A DNA stretch of 64,000 bases from Thalassomonas haliotis. GTDB lineage: Bacteria > Pseudomonadota > Gammaproteobacteria > Enterobacterales > Alteromonadaceae. Positions within the stretch are counted from its first letter, which is position 1; every line of letters starts with the position of its first letter. The DNA is taken from NCBI RefSeq assembly GCF_028657945.1, contig NZ_CP059693.1, positions 682,001 through 746,000 on the forward strand, read 5' to 3'. The position numbers were made by a program, and so were the translations under genes. Below, in pieces: positions 52,532-61,626 of the stretch. The notes under the pieces were generated by a model. That model searched no databases, was not told the origin of the DNA, and worked only from the letters and a program-made list of their open reading frames with translations.

Positions 52532-54004
52532 GTGGCTAATGTTACCAGTGAAACTAACTTTACCCAGCAGGTGCGTTCTTTAATCGGGCGTACCTATGGG
52601 CGCAGCCAGTTAAAAGATTCTTGTCTCGACCGGGCGATCATTTATTTTGAGCATAAAGCAGAGCAATCCGCCAAGGCGGACAAGTATCAGCAACAGCTTG
52701 AGGAAATAAAGGCAAAGATTGAGGAAGGCAGCGGCAAAGAAAGTGCGGCTTTGCAGCAAAAGCTGCACAAGCTGGAAAGGGAGCAGCGAAACTTTCAGTT
52801 GCAGCTGAGGCTGGAGCGTAATGAGCGCAATGAAAACCTGCTTGAAACCTGCCAGAAGCTTCTTACTTTGTGTGAAGCGGAAGACATCGAAGAAACCAAC
52901 AGGAAATCCGCCCAGTTTCTGGGAACTCTCCAGTTAATCAGTCCCACCGAAGGGAAAAAGGTTGCCTTGGCAAACGAACAGCATAAGGCTTTGTATAAAG
53001 CGGTATTGGCTTTGCGCCTGCTAGACAGGTTATGTATGGATAAGATAGTTGCCGAGCCTTATATCAGTCAGTATCTGACCGATATTCCCCCGGAGCAATA
53101 TGAGCAGTATCATGAGCTGGATCCGAAAAATTACAAGGTCTATATCCAGCAAGTGAAAGTGCCGGTGATCATGGCAGCCCTGCTCCAGGATATCGGCCAC
53201 TATCATCCGGATGCCCAGCAAATTATTTACGGGGAGGACGGCAAGCTCGATCCCTGCCGCACCCTGGATATGGCCTCGCGCAAGGCGCTGTTGCAAATCA
53301 GTTACCGGGAAACCGTCGATTACCTGGTGCATGGCATAGGCCTGAGCCAGTATATTGGCAATTCAAAAGTCGAGCGGGATAAATTTAATCAGGCCGAGCA
53401 TAAGAAAGTATTTTTTATCAAGCATTTACTGAAAACCAGCATTAATCCGTTAAAAGGCATAGGCAACCTGCTGAAAGTGCCGCAAATCTATACCTCTATT
53501 ATTTTGTCCACCAAGGGCAAATATAACTATAAATTGCTGCCTAAGGCTTACCAGGCCCTGAATCAAAATGCCGAGCGCGGTACCTGCAGCCAGGCGGTGG
53601 TGGACAGCTTGTACCGCATTACCGGCATGTATCCCCAGGGGTTCGGCATTACTTATATTCCCCGGGACAGCGACGGTAAGGCCCTGGACAGGTATGAATA
53701 TGCCATAGTCAACCGCTTATACCCGGAAAACCCCGAGCAGCCGTTATGCCGAGCGGCCACCCGACAACTGAGTTTTATCAGCCGCGGACTGGATATTATC
53801 GTCAAGTGTGAAGACAATTTGTATCTGTCGGCGGTGGCCACTAGCCTGGCCACCATAAGCAAAAAAAGGCTGATGGAGATTTTGGAGTTGCTGGCCTCCA
53901 ACTATAAGGAAAGAGAAAACCTTGAGCTTATTCCCCGCTGCTGGCATGCCGGTGAGTTTTTCTCTATTAAGGAAAATCAAAAGCTGTGGAATAAAGCCCA
54001 GTGA
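52532..54004 (+). CDS. HD-domain-like protein with a degenerate metal site
   Basis: A 490-residue protein. The N-terminal 130 residues are strongly helical and coiled-coil (KAEQSAKADKYQQQLEEIK, LHKLEREQRNFQLQLRLERN). The middle has PVIMAALLQDIGHYHPDAQQI near 210-230, which aligns with the HD-phosphohydrolase signature, but the H of the HD pair is Gln (QD). Further helices (ETVDYLVHGIGLSQYIGNSK, LLKVPQIYTSIILSTKGKYN) resemble HD-GYP-type bundles, with no GYP. Start is a GTG at 52532 without a strong ribosome-binding site, so an earlier start is possible. It lies between the met and arg clusters and has no obvious partner. Function unknown. Confidence 0.7.
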   Translation: MANVTSETNFTQQVRSLIGRTYGRSQLKDSCLDRAIIYFEHKAEQSAKADKYQQQLEEIKAKIEEGSGKESAALQQKLHKLEREQRNFQLQLRLERNERNENLLETCQKLLTLCEAEDIEETNRKSAQFLGTLQLISPTEGKKVALANEQHKALYKAVLALRLLDRLCMDKIVAEPYISQYLTDIPPEQYEQYHELDPKNYKVYIQQVKVPVIMAALLQDIGHYHPDAQQIIYGEDGKLDPCRTLDMASRKALLQISYRETVDYLVHGIGLSQYIGNSKVERDKFNQAEHKKVFFIKHLLKTSINPLKGIGNLLKVPQIYTSIILSTKGKYNYKLLPKAYQALNQNAERGTCSQAVVDSLYRITGMYPQGFGITYIPRDSDGKALDRYEYAIVNRLYPENPEQPLCRAATRQLSFISRGLDIIVKCEDNLYLSAVATSLATISKKRLMEILELLASNYKERENLELIPRCWHAGEFFSIKENQKLWNKAQ

Positions 54005-54047
54005 TCAGGACGTTTTTGTCAGTAGTCCGGCAATCTCATGTTAATCC

Positions 54048-55196
54048 CTAAAGGCAATAGTGCCGGATCATTTTCATCAATAAATTTTCGGTTTTAGTGA
54101 TCTGCTCAAATGCCAGAAATTCATCCCCCTGATGTGCCTGCTTGATCGAACCCGGCCCCAGGACTATGGTCTGGCATCCCAGTTGCTGGATATAAGGGGC
54201 TTCGGTGGCATAGTTTACCGCGCAGCATTGATGGCCGCTGATTTCTTCCGCCAGGCTGATCAGGCTACTGGGCTTTTTCTGCTCGAAGCTGGGGGAGCTC
54301 GGATGTAATTCTTCGATGTTAATGCGTCCCGGGTACAGCTCCGCCAGCTCCTTGAGGCTGTCATTGAGCCAGTGGATCAATTCGTCATCGCCAATGCCCG
54401 GCAGCGAGCGCAGATCCAAATCTAAAGAGCAGAAACCGCAGATCCGGTTGGCGTTATCGCCGCCTTTTATCGCCCCGAGGTTCAGGGTCGGGGCAGGGAC
54501 ATCAAAGGCATCGTTATGGTAATTCTGCACTAAGGTGTCTTTTAAGCTTATCAACCGGCCGATGACCTGGTAGATGATTTCGATGGCATTGACCCCCAGT
54601 GCCGGTTGGCTGGAATGTCCCGATTGCCCCTGCACCGAAATACGGTGCGACATATGCCCCTTGTGCATGACCACAGGCACTAAACTGGTGGGTTCGCCGA
54701 TAATGGCGACATCGGGTTTGATCAGCTGGCTTTGGGCAAAAAAACGTGCCCCGGCCATAGTGGTTTCTTCATCGGCGGTGGCCAGCACATATAAAGGTTT
54801 TTGCAGTTTTTTGGCGTCAAGGTGTCGGCTGGCCTGGAGTATAAAGGCGAAAAAGCCTTTCATATCACAGGTGCCCAGGCCATAGAATTTATCGTTCTTA
54901 CTGGTCAGGCTCAGGGGATCTGAATGCCAGCGATCTTCATCAAACGGCACGGTATCGCTGTGTCCCGCCAATAATAACCCGCCTTCGCCGCTGCCGAGTT
55001 TGGCCAGCATATTATATTTATTATTGCTATGGGGCACTGGCTGTATCTGAATGCTAAATCCCAGTTGTTCAAACCAGGTGGCAAGCAACTGAATAATATC
55101 TAAATTTCCCTGATCCCAGCTGCTTTGTGTCGAGCTGATGGAAGGGCTGGCGATCAGTTGTTTCAACGAGTCGGTAAAATCAGGTAAATTCTTCAT
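54048..55196 (-). CDS. argE: ArgE, acetylornithine deacetylase
   Basis: Zinc metallopeptidase-fold enzyme that hydrolyses N-acetylornithine to ornithine. The 382-residue M20-family protein shows the metal-binding LAGHSDTVPFDEDRW, GTCDMKGFFAFIL, the TADEETTMAGAR motif with the catalytic Glu, IGEPTSLVPVV and the LGPGSIKQAHQGDEF C-terminal His motif. It is divergent from argC across a 260-base regulatory region. ArgE marks the linear acetyl cycle rather than the ArgJ transacetylation route; the matching acetylglutamate synthase function is probably on ArgH. Confidence 0.96.
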   Translation of the reverse strand: MKNLPDFTDSLKQLIASPSISSTQSSWDQGNLDIIQLLATWFEQLGFSIQIQPVPHSNNKYNMLAKLGSGEGGLLLAGHSDTVPFDEDRWHSDPLSLTSKNDKFYGLGTCDMKGFFAFILQASRHLDAKKLQKPLYVLATADEETTMAGARFFAQSQLIKPDVAIIGEPTSLVPVVMHKGHMSHRISVQGQSGHSSQPALGVNAIEIIYQVIGRLISLKDTLVQNYHNDAFDVPAPTLNLGAIKGGDNANRICGFCSLDLDLRSLPGIGDDELIHWLNDSLKELAELYPGRINIEELHPSSPSFEQKKPSSLISLAEEISGHQCCAVNYATEAPYIQQLGCQTIVLGPGSIKQAHQGDEFLAFEQITKTENLLMKMIRHYCL

Positions 55197-55217
55197 AATA
55201 TACTTATGCTAAAAAGT

Positions 55218-55231
55218 TGCATATCTAGTCA
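55218..55231. promoter_or_regulatory. Possible ARG box near argE
   Basis: TGCATATCTAGTCA matches the ArgR half-site consensus TGAATwwwwATTCA at 11 of 14 positions. It lies 22 bases before the argE start. A single weak site in AT-rich DNA, so tentative. Confidence 0.3.
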
Positions 55232-55426
55232 TTGGGTGGTATCTTCTCCCTACAGTGTAAATAACCTTGCCAGATAAGGCTACGGAAATATGAAAATGTC
55301 TACAACTATACGACGATAAAGCTTTTGTAATTTGTATGAACCAAATTGGAACCGGGTTGATACCAGGTTAAAGTTTAGTTTTTGTATTTTATATAAACAG
55401 AATTGTTAATTGAGTCTTATTTTAGT

Positions 55427-55440
55427 TGCATAGAATTGCA
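55427..55440. promoter_or_regulatory. Possible ARG box near argC
   Basis: TGCATAGAATTGCA is a near-symmetrical site 17 bases before the argC ATG; it matches the ArgR consensus at 10 of 14 positions with symmetric C/G substitutions. Tentative. Confidence 0.3.
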
Positions 55441-55456
55441 TTTTTTCGGAGTGAAT

Positions 55457-56560
55457 ATGAAGGTTGCGGTTATTGGCGCCAGTGGTTATGTCGGCGCCGA
55501 GTTGATTGGCTTACTTTGCCAGCACGATAATATTTCCATCCAGCATTTGCTGGTATCAGAAAATAGTTCTTCCTGTGGGAAAACTTTCGCCGCCTTGCAT
55601 GGCCGGTGGCAGGGGATCTGCGATTTACCCCTGCAGTCTTTTTCCCAAACCTGGTTTGATACTTTTATCCCGGCTAAGCAGGATAAAGATGCGGACAATG
55701 CCCTGGATGCGGTGTTTTTTGCCACCCCTCATGAATTCAGCGCCTTATGGGCCGGTGCTTTCCTTGATGCCGGCATTAAGGTTTTTGATCTCTCCGGCGG
55801 CTTCCGTTTAAAGGAGCTGGCGGATTACCCCCACTATTACGGTTTTGAACATCAGGACATTAATACCCTGAGCCAGGCCCATTACGGGCTGGCGGAATGG
55901 CAGCATGAGCAGATTGCCGGTGCCGAGCTGGTAGCGGTACCCGGTTGTTATCCCACTGCCAGTCTGCTGGCATTAAAGCCGGTGATCGCTCATGAACTGC
56001 AGCTGGAGAATTCCCTGGTGGTGGTAAACGGTATCAGCGGTGTCAGCGGGGCCGGCAGAACCGCCTCCCTGGCCAGTAACTTTAATGAAGTCAGCTTGAT
56101 GCCCTACAATATTTTAAAGCACAGGCATCAACCGGAAATCAGCCAGGAAGCTGGCGTTGAGGTGATCTTCAATCCCCACTTGGCCCCTTATAAGCGTGGC
56201 CTGCTCGCGACCGTGACTTTACAGTTAAAACCCGGGGTGACCTGTGCCCGGGTTGAACATGCTTTTAAAAGTGCCTATCAGGATAAAGCCTTAGTCAGGT
56301 TGCTGGATGCCTGGCCGAAAATCGATAATGTCGCCCATAGCCCTTTTGCCGATCTTCACTGGCAATACGATGAAGACAAGCAGGTGTTAGTCGTTGCCTG
56401 CGCCATAGACAACTTACTTAAGGGGGCGGCGGCCCAGGCGCTGCAGTGCGCCAATATCGCTATGGGCCTGCCGGATCATTATGGCCTGTTGCCGCAAACC
56501 TTTACCGGGTCCGGCGATGATTACAGCCTGGTCTCTCATGCACCAAGCACAAGCTTATAG
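55457..56560 (+). CDS. argC: ArgC, N-acetyl-gamma-glutamyl-phosphate reductase
   Basis: NADPH-dependent reductase of the third arginine step. The 367-residue protein has a Rossmann start MKVAVIGASGYVGAELIGLL, the LSGGFRLK and the active-site Cys164 in VPGCYPTASLLALK, then GISGVSGAGRTASLASNF and the C-terminal VACAIDNLLKGAAAQALQC. The upstream frame to 55403 is excluded because the protein then begins with a normal dinucleotide fold at 55457 and TTCGGAG precedes this ATG. It is longer than the E. coli protein (334), mainly through an insertion near residues 65-85. First gene of the argCBFGH operon. Confidence 0.96.
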   Translation: MKVAVIGASGYVGAELIGLLCQHDNISIQHLLVSENSSSCGKTFAALHGRWQGICDLPLQSFSQTWFDTFIPAKQDKDADNALDAVFFATPHEFSALWAGAFLDAGIKVFDLSGGFRLKELADYPHYYGFEHQDINTLSQAHYGLAEWQHEQIAGAELVAVPGCYPTASLLALKPVIAHELQLENSLVVVNGISGVSGAGRTASLASNFNEVSLMPYNILKHRHQPEISQEAGVEVIFNPHLAPYKRGLLATVTLQLKPGVTCARVEHAFKSAYQDKALVRLLDAWPKIDNVAHSPFADLHWQYDEDKQVLVVACAIDNLLKGAAAQALQCANIAMGLPDHYGLLPQTFTGSGDDYSLVSHAPSTSL

Positions 56561-56570
56561 GGGACGGGAC

Positions 56571-57368
56571 GTGAACAAGTTCAAAACAACAGTTAACAAA
56601 AAGCCGCTGGTGATCAAAATTGGCGGCGCCATCTTAAACCAGGCCAGTGCATTAGAGGCTTTGCTCAAGGTTATCAGCGCTCTTAAAGATCAAGCTGTCG
56701 TGCTGGTGCACGGCGGCGGCTGTGTCGTGGATGAGATGCTTGAGCAGTCGGGTTTTACCACAGAGAAAAAAGACGGCCTGCGCATTACTCCCAAGGCCCA
56801 GATCCCGGTGATCAGCGGCGCATTGGCGGGTAATGTCAACAAATCTATTGTCGCCAGTGCGGCCAAGTTAAATCTCCCGGCGGTGGGCCTATCCCTGTGT
56901 GACGGCGATATGGTGGTCTGCCAGCTGGCAAATGCCGACCTCGGCTCGGTAGGCAAACCAAGTGCCAACAGCAGTAAACTGCTTGATAGCTTAGTTGCCG
57001 GGCACTTCCTGCCGGTGATTGCTTCTATCGGCGCCCTGGCCAACGGCGACTTGGTTAATGTTAATGCCGATGATGCCGCCGTGGTGATTTGCCAGCTGCT
57101 TAATGCCGAGCTGCTGCTGTTAACGGATGTCAACGGCGTTAAAGATGCGCAAAACCATTATCTGGAAACCCTGAATTCCCGCCAGGCCAGTCAGTTAATC
57201 GAGCAGGGGGTGATCGCCGGCGGTATGACCGCCAAAGTGACTGCCGCCCTTAAGGCCGCCAACCAGTTACGACGAAGCATCGCGGTTGCCAGTTGGCAAT
57301 CGCCCGAGCAAATCATTCGCTTGCTCAACGGTGATGGCATAGGCACCCGCATTCAGCCGGACCGCTAA
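56571..57368 (+). CDS. argB: ArgB, acetylglutamate kinase
   Basis: Phosphorylates N-acetylglutamate in arginine synthesis. The 265-residue amino-acid kinase shows LVIKIGGAILNQ, LVHGGGCVVDEML, SGALAGNVNKSIVASA and NVNADDAAVVICQLLNAELL. The GTG start at 56571 has AGGGGA upstream and follows the argC stop by ten bases; the longer frame from 56481 overlaps argC and lacks family similarity. Size is like the arginine-insensitive enterobacterial form (258) and it lacks the N-terminal helix of arginine-inhibited hexameric kinases, so feedback probably occurs elsewhere. Confidence 0.95.
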   Translation: MNKFKTTVNKKPLVIKIGGAILNQASALEALLKVISALKDQAVVLVHGGGCVVDEMLEQSGFTTEKKDGLRITPKAQIPVISGALAGNVNKSIVASAAKLNLPAVGLSLCDGDMVVCQLANADLGSVGKPSANSSKLLDSLVAGHFLPVIASIGALANGDLVNVNADDAAVVICQLLNAELLLLTDVNGVKDAQNHYLETLNSRQASQLIEQGVIAGGMTAKVTAALKAANQLRRSIAVASWQSPEQIIRLLNGDGIGTRIQPDR

Positions 57369-57437
57369 TCCTTAGCTTAAGTCCCCCTTATAAAACCTAA
57401 TTTTTAGACACTTAGTGCCGTCAGGCAGGAATATATT

Positions 57438-58358
57438 ATGTCGTTAAAACACTTTTTAGCCGATGATCAGCTAACTCAGGCCCAGTTGCAGTCGCTGATA
57501 AGCCTGGCTTTGAAAATGAAACAAAATCCGGCGGATTACCAGAACTTGTTAGCCGGAAAATCTGTGGTGATGTTATTCGAAAAACCTTCCTTGAGAACCC
57601 ATATCAGTTTTGATATCGGGATCCAGAAACTTGGTGGCCATGCCTTGTATATCGGGCAGCAAAACGGCCAGCTGGGTGAGCGTGAACGGGTCTCGGATGT
57701 TGCCAAAAATCTTGCCTGCTGGTCCGATGCCATAGTGGCCCGGGTGTTTAAGCACCAGGTGCTGGAAGAGCTGGCGGCACATGCCGGTAAACCTGTGATC
57801 AATGCCTTATGTGATTTATACCACCCCTGCCAGGCGCTGGCGGATTTTGTCACCTTAACGGAAAACTTCGATGACTTGTCCCGGGTGAAACTGGCCTATG
57901 TCGGCGATGGCAATAATGTTTCCAATTCTTTGATGCTGATGGCCGCCGCCCTGGGGGTTGATTTTACCTTGCTGTGTCCGGTCGGTTTCGGCCCTCAGGC
58001 GGAGATGTTCAACAAAGCCAGGGATATTGCCCAAGCCTCCGGGGCTAAGTTATTACTCACTTCGGATGTTGAAGCCCTTGGCCAGCAGGATGCTATCTAT
58101 ACCGATACCTGGGTGTCGATGGGCGATGAAACTAAGGTGGAGGATATTCTGGCAAGGTTTGCTGGCTATCAGGTCAACCATGAGTTAATGAGCAGTGCCG
58201 GCGCTAAGGTAGTGATGCATTGCCAGCCGGCCCATTTGGGCCAGGAGATCACCGCCGAGCTGTTTGACAGCGAGTTGTCGGTGGCGACTTCCCAGGCGGA
58301 AAACCGTATGTGGGCACAAAATGCCGTACTGGCAAGCCTGCTGGCGGAGCCGGCATAA
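57438..58358 (+). CDS. argF: ArgF, ornithine carbamoyltransferase
   Basis: Transfers the carbamoyl group to ornithine to make citrulline. The 306-residue protein shows the carbamoyl-phosphate loop [25 protein letters not shown], the SLLMAA-like region [13 protein letters not shown], and the C-terminal [13 protein letters not shown] and [15 protein letters not shown]. Two canonical motifs deviate: STRTR reads SLRTH and HCLP reads HCQP. Size and operon position still make OTCase the best call. An AAGGAATA-type ribosome site lies before the ATG. It is followed 80 bases later by argG. Confidence 0.93.
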   Translation: MSLKHFLADDQLTQAQLQSLISLALKMKQNPADYQNLLAGKSVVMLFEKPSLRTHISFDIGIQKLGGHALYIGQQNGQLGERERVSDVAKNLACWSDAIVARVFKHQVLEELAAHAGKPVINALCDLYHPCQALADFVTLTENFDDLSRVKLAYVGDGNNVSNSLMLMAAALGVDFTLLCPVGFGPQAEMFNKARDIAQASGAKLLLTSDVEALGQQDAIYTDTWVSMGDETKVEDILARFAGYQVNHELMSSAGAKVVMHCQPAHLGQEITAELFDSELSVATSQAENRMWAQNAVLASLLAEPA

Positions 58359-58438
58359 CCCCGGGTTTGGCACAAACAGGATTTATACGTTTTTATCTGC
58401 CTTTTATCAGGCATAGTTTCAAGAATTGGGTGAGCAAG

Positions 58439-59680
58439 ATGAGTTTACAAACAGAGCAGAAAGTTAAAAAAGTGGTATTGGCATACTCCGGCGGTCTGGA
58501 TACTTCCGCCATTATCCCCTGGTTAAAAGAAAATTATCATGGCTGTGAAGTGGTGGCCTTTTGCGCCGATGTCGGCCAGGGGGAGGAAGAGCTTGAAGGT
58601 ATAGTGGAAAAAGCCATCGCCTCCGGCGCCAGCGAGTGTCATGTGGTGGATTTAAAAGAAGAGTTTGTTAAAGACTATATCTACCCTATTGTAAAAACCG
58701 GCGCCGTTTATGAAGGCCAGTATCTGCTGGGCACTTCCATGGCCCGCCCCGTGATTGCCAAGGCGCATGTTGAAGTGGCCTTGAAAGTAGGGGCGGATGC
58801 CCTGTGTCACGGCTGCACCGGTAAAGGCAATGATCAGGTACGTTTCGAGTCTTGTTTTGCCGCTTTGGCGCCGCAGCTGAAAGTGATCGCCCCGTGGCGG
58901 GAATGGGATATGGTGTCCCGTGAAGATCTGCTGGCTTATTTAGCCGAGCATGATATTCCCTGTTCGGCGTCATTGACAAAAATCTACAGCCGGGATGCCA
59001 ATGCCTGGCATATCTCCCATGAAGGCGGTGAGCTTGAAGACCCCTGGTGCGAGCCTTCAAAAGAAGTCTGGACCATGACAGTAGATCCGCTGGAAGCCCC
59101 GGATACGCCGGAAAACGTGATGTTAAGCTTTGACCGGGGTCAACTGGTGGCCGTGGACGGCCGACAATTAACGCCCTACCAGGCATTGATGTATCTCAAT
59201 GACAAGGCTGCCGCCCACGGGGTTGGCCGTATCGATATTGTCGAGAACCGTTTGGTGGGCATGAAATCCCGCGGCTGTTATGAAACCCCGGGGGGCACAG
59301 TTCTGATGGCGGCCTACAAGGGGCTGGAAACCCTGATTTTGGACAAAGAGTCGTTAAAATTCCGTGAGTCGGTGGCATTGGAATTCTCCCATGTGATTTA
59401 TGACGGCCGCTGGTTTACGCCGCTGGCCAAAGCCCAGCTGGCGGCAGCAAACTCGCTGGCGGAAAAAGTAACCGGCGATGTTGTGGTTAAGCTCTTTAAA
59501 GGGCAGGCGGTGGTGAGCCAGCGTCGTTCGCCTTATTCTTTGTATTCGGAAGAGTTTGCCACCTTTGGCGCCGATGAGGTTTACGACCAGAAACATGCCG
59601 AAGGTTTTATCCGTTTGTTCAGCTTATCCAGCCGGATAGCGGCGTTACATGAAGCAGATGCAAAAGGCGGGGAGAAGTAG
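58439..59680 (+). CDS. argG: ArgG, argininosuccinate synthase
   Basis: ATP-dependent ligase joining citrulline and aspartate. The 413-residue protein (type 1, about 400) has the PP-loop [28 protein letters not shown] and [14 protein letters not shown], then the C-terminal [20 protein letters not shown]. The ATG at 58439 starts [19 protein letters not shown], with GGGTGAG five bases upstream; the longer frame to 58310 runs into argF. argH begins one base after the stop codon, so the two are tightly coupled. Confidence 0.97.
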   Translation: MSLQTEQKVKKVVLAYSGGLDTSAIIPWLKENYHGCEVVAFCADVGQGEEELEGIVEKAIASGASECHVVDLKEEFVKDYIYPIVKTGAVYEGQYLLGTSMARPVIAKAHVEVALKVGADALCHGCTGKGNDQVRFESCFAALAPQLKVIAPWREWDMVSREDLLAYLAEHDIPCSASLTKIYSRDANAWHISHEGGELEDPWCEPSKEVWTMTVDPLEAPDTPENVMLSFDRGQLVAVDGRQLTPYQALMYLNDKAAAHGVGRIDIVENRLVGMKSRGCYETPGGTVLMAAYKGLETLILDKESLKFRESVALEFSHVIYDGRWFTPLAKAQLAAANSLAEKVTGDVVVKLFKGQAVVSQRRSPYSLYSEEFATFGADEVYDQKHAEGFIRLFSLSSRIAALHEADAKGGEK

Positions 59681-59681
59681 C

Positions 59682-61556
59682 ATGGCCTTATGGGGTGGAC
59701 GGTTTAAAACCGCGAGTAGTGATATTTTCAAGGAGTTTAATGATTCATTGCCATTTGATCATTTATTGGTACAACAGGATATTCAGGGTTCTATCGGCTG
59801 GTCGAAAGCGATCCAGCAGGCGGGCGTACTTACCCTTGAAGAGCAGCAGCAGATGGAGCAGGCGCTGCTGGACTTATCCGCGAAAGTGGCTGCCGGTGAA
59901 AGCGATATTTTAACCTCGGGCGCCGAAGACGTACACAGCTGGGTGGAAGCCGAACTTACCACTGAGCTTGGCGATATCGCGAGAAAATTGCATACCGGCC
60001 GTAGCCGTAATGATCAGGTGGCCACAGATCTCAGGTTATGGAGCCGGGCGCAGGTAGATGTGCTGATAGATGCCTTAAATACCTGCCAGCAGCAGCTGTT
60101 GACCCTGGCGGAAAATAACCAGGAGCATATCCTGCCCGGTTATACCCATTTGCAGCGGGCGCAGCCTATCCGTTTCGCCCACTGGTGCCTGGCTTATATT
60201 GAAATGTTCAAGCGCGACAGCAGCCGTTTAACGGATGCCCGCAAACGCATGAACCAGTGCCCCTTAGGCAGCGGCGCACTGGCGGGGACTACCTATGATA
60301 TTGACCGTTATGAACTGGCGCACTCGCTGGGGTTTGATGGCCCCTGCGTCAACAGTTTGGATGCGGTTTCCGACCGGGACTTTGTGCTGGAGATCTTATT
60401 TGCCGCCAGCGCCAGCATGATGCACTTATCCCGTTTTGCCGAAGATTTGATCTTCTTTAATTCCGGAGAAGCAAATTTTATCACCTTAGGGGATCAGGTC
60501 ACCTCCGGCTCTTCACTGATGCCGCAAAAGAAAAACCCCGATGCCTTAGAGCTGATCCGGGGCAAGTGTGGCCGGGTTTATGGCGCCTTGCAGGGACTTT
60601 TGGTGACCCTTAAAGGTTTGCCTATGGCCTATAACAAAGATCTGCAGGAAGATAAGGAAGGGTTATTCGAAACCGTCGGCCAATGGCATTCCTGCCTGGT
60701 GATGGCGGGGGAAGTGATCAATTCTATCGAAATCAACAGTGCCCGTTGTCAGAAAGCGGCGCGGGAAGGTTATGCCAATGCCACTGAACTGGCAGATTAT
60801 CTGGTTTCTAAAGGAGTCCCCTTCAGGACTGCCCATGAGATCTCCGGGCAGGTGGTGCTTTATGCCATCAAGCAGCAGGAGCCGATTGAAAGCCTGCGCC
60901 TGGAAGAGCTTAAACAGTTCTCCCCCCTGATTGAGCAGGATGTCTATCCTATCCTGGAGCTGGAATACCTGGTGGATAAACGTAATATCCTCGGCGGCAC
61001 AGGCAAGAAACCTGTCAGTAATATTATTGCCCAGTACCGCCATAACCTGGGCACCTCGGATTACCAGGTGCGGGATGCGAAACTCACCGACCTGCGCGCC
61101 ATCAGCAAGCTGGTGGACTACTGGGCGGCGAAGGAGGAAAACCTGCCACGGGCGGAAGATGAGCTGATCAAATCTATCCGCGATTTTGCCGTGATCGAGG
61201 TCAACGGCCAGGTATGCGGCTGCGCCGCTTTATATATCTACAGCACCGGCTTGGCGGAAGTACGCTCTTTAGGGGTGTCCATCAATTACCAGGGCAAAGG
61301 GTATGGCAAGGCGCTGGTGGAGCATTTGCTGGAGCGGGCGAAAAACCTGGCATTAAGCAAATTGCTGGTCTTAACCCGTAAACCGGAGTTTTTTGCCCGT
61401 TTAGGTTTTGAACCGGGCAATAAAGAGCATTTGCCGGAAAAAGTCATGAAAGACTGTGACTTGTGTCACCGTCAGGATAACTGTGATGAAACCGCCTTGT
61501 TATATAACTTAAACAACGGCCATCCTTTGGCTATTCCGGTCACTCAGGTGAATTGA
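59682..61556 (+). CDS. argH: ArgH-A, argininosuccinate lyase fused to an N-acetyltransferase domain
   Basis: A 624-residue fusion. Residues 1-460 are argininosuccinate lyase, releasing arginine and fumarate: ALWGGRFKT, the THLQRAQP loop and the [20 protein letters not shown] signature. After a short linker, residues 480-620 form a GNAT domain ([29 protein letters not shown]), as in the ArgH(A) fusions of marine gammaproteobacteria, where the tail supplies acetylglutamate synthase activity. This fits a linear pathway with argE and no argA seen. The ATG at 59682 has GGGGAGAAG upstream. A terminator closes the operon. Confidence 0.95.
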   Translation: MALWGGRFKTASSDIFKEFNDSLPFDHLLVQQDIQGSIGWSKAIQQAGVLTLEEQQQMEQALLDLSAKVAAGESDILTSGAEDVHSWVEAELTTELGDIARKLHTGRSRNDQVATDLRLWSRAQVDVLIDALNTCQQQLLTLAENNQEHILPGYTHLQRAQPIRFAHWCLAYIEMFKRDSSRLTDARKRMNQCPLGSGALAGTTYDIDRYELAHSLGFDGPCVNSLDAVSDRDFVLEILFAASASMMHLSRFAEDLIFFNSGEANFITLGDQVTSGSSLMPQKKNPDALELIRGKCGRVYGALQGLLVTLKGLPMAYNKDLQEDKEGLFETVGQWHSCLVMAGEVINSIEINSARCQKAAREGYANATELADYLVSKGVPFRTAHEISGQVVLYAIKQQEPIESLRLEELKQFSPLIEQDVYPILELEYLVDKRNILGGTGKKPVSNIIAQYRHNLGTSDYQVRDAKLTDLRAISKLVDYWAAKEENLPRAEDELIKSIRDFAVIEVNGQVCGCAALYIYSTGLAEVRSLGVSINYQGKGYGKALVEHLLERAKNLALSKLLVLTRKPEFFARLGFEPGNKEHLPEKVMKDCDLCHRQDNCDETALLYNLNNGHPLAIPVTQVN

Positions 61557-61565
61557 TTTTGTATT

Positions 61566-61607
61566 AAGGCAGGTATTGTTAACTAGCGTTAATTACCTGC
61601 CTTTTTT
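61566..61607 (+). terminator. Terminator of the arg operon
   Basis: AAGGCAGGTA and TACCTGCCTT, with an inner GTTAAC/GTTAA pairing, followed by TTTTTT. Ten bases after the argH stop; it also lies beyond the convergent mrcA gene. Confidence 0.9.
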
Positions 61608-61626
61608 ATATCCGGTGACGAAGGGA

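Noticed and set aside
58686-59186. 166-residue reverse ORF inside argG
   Set aside because: Antisense shadow; argG is unambiguous in the forward frame.
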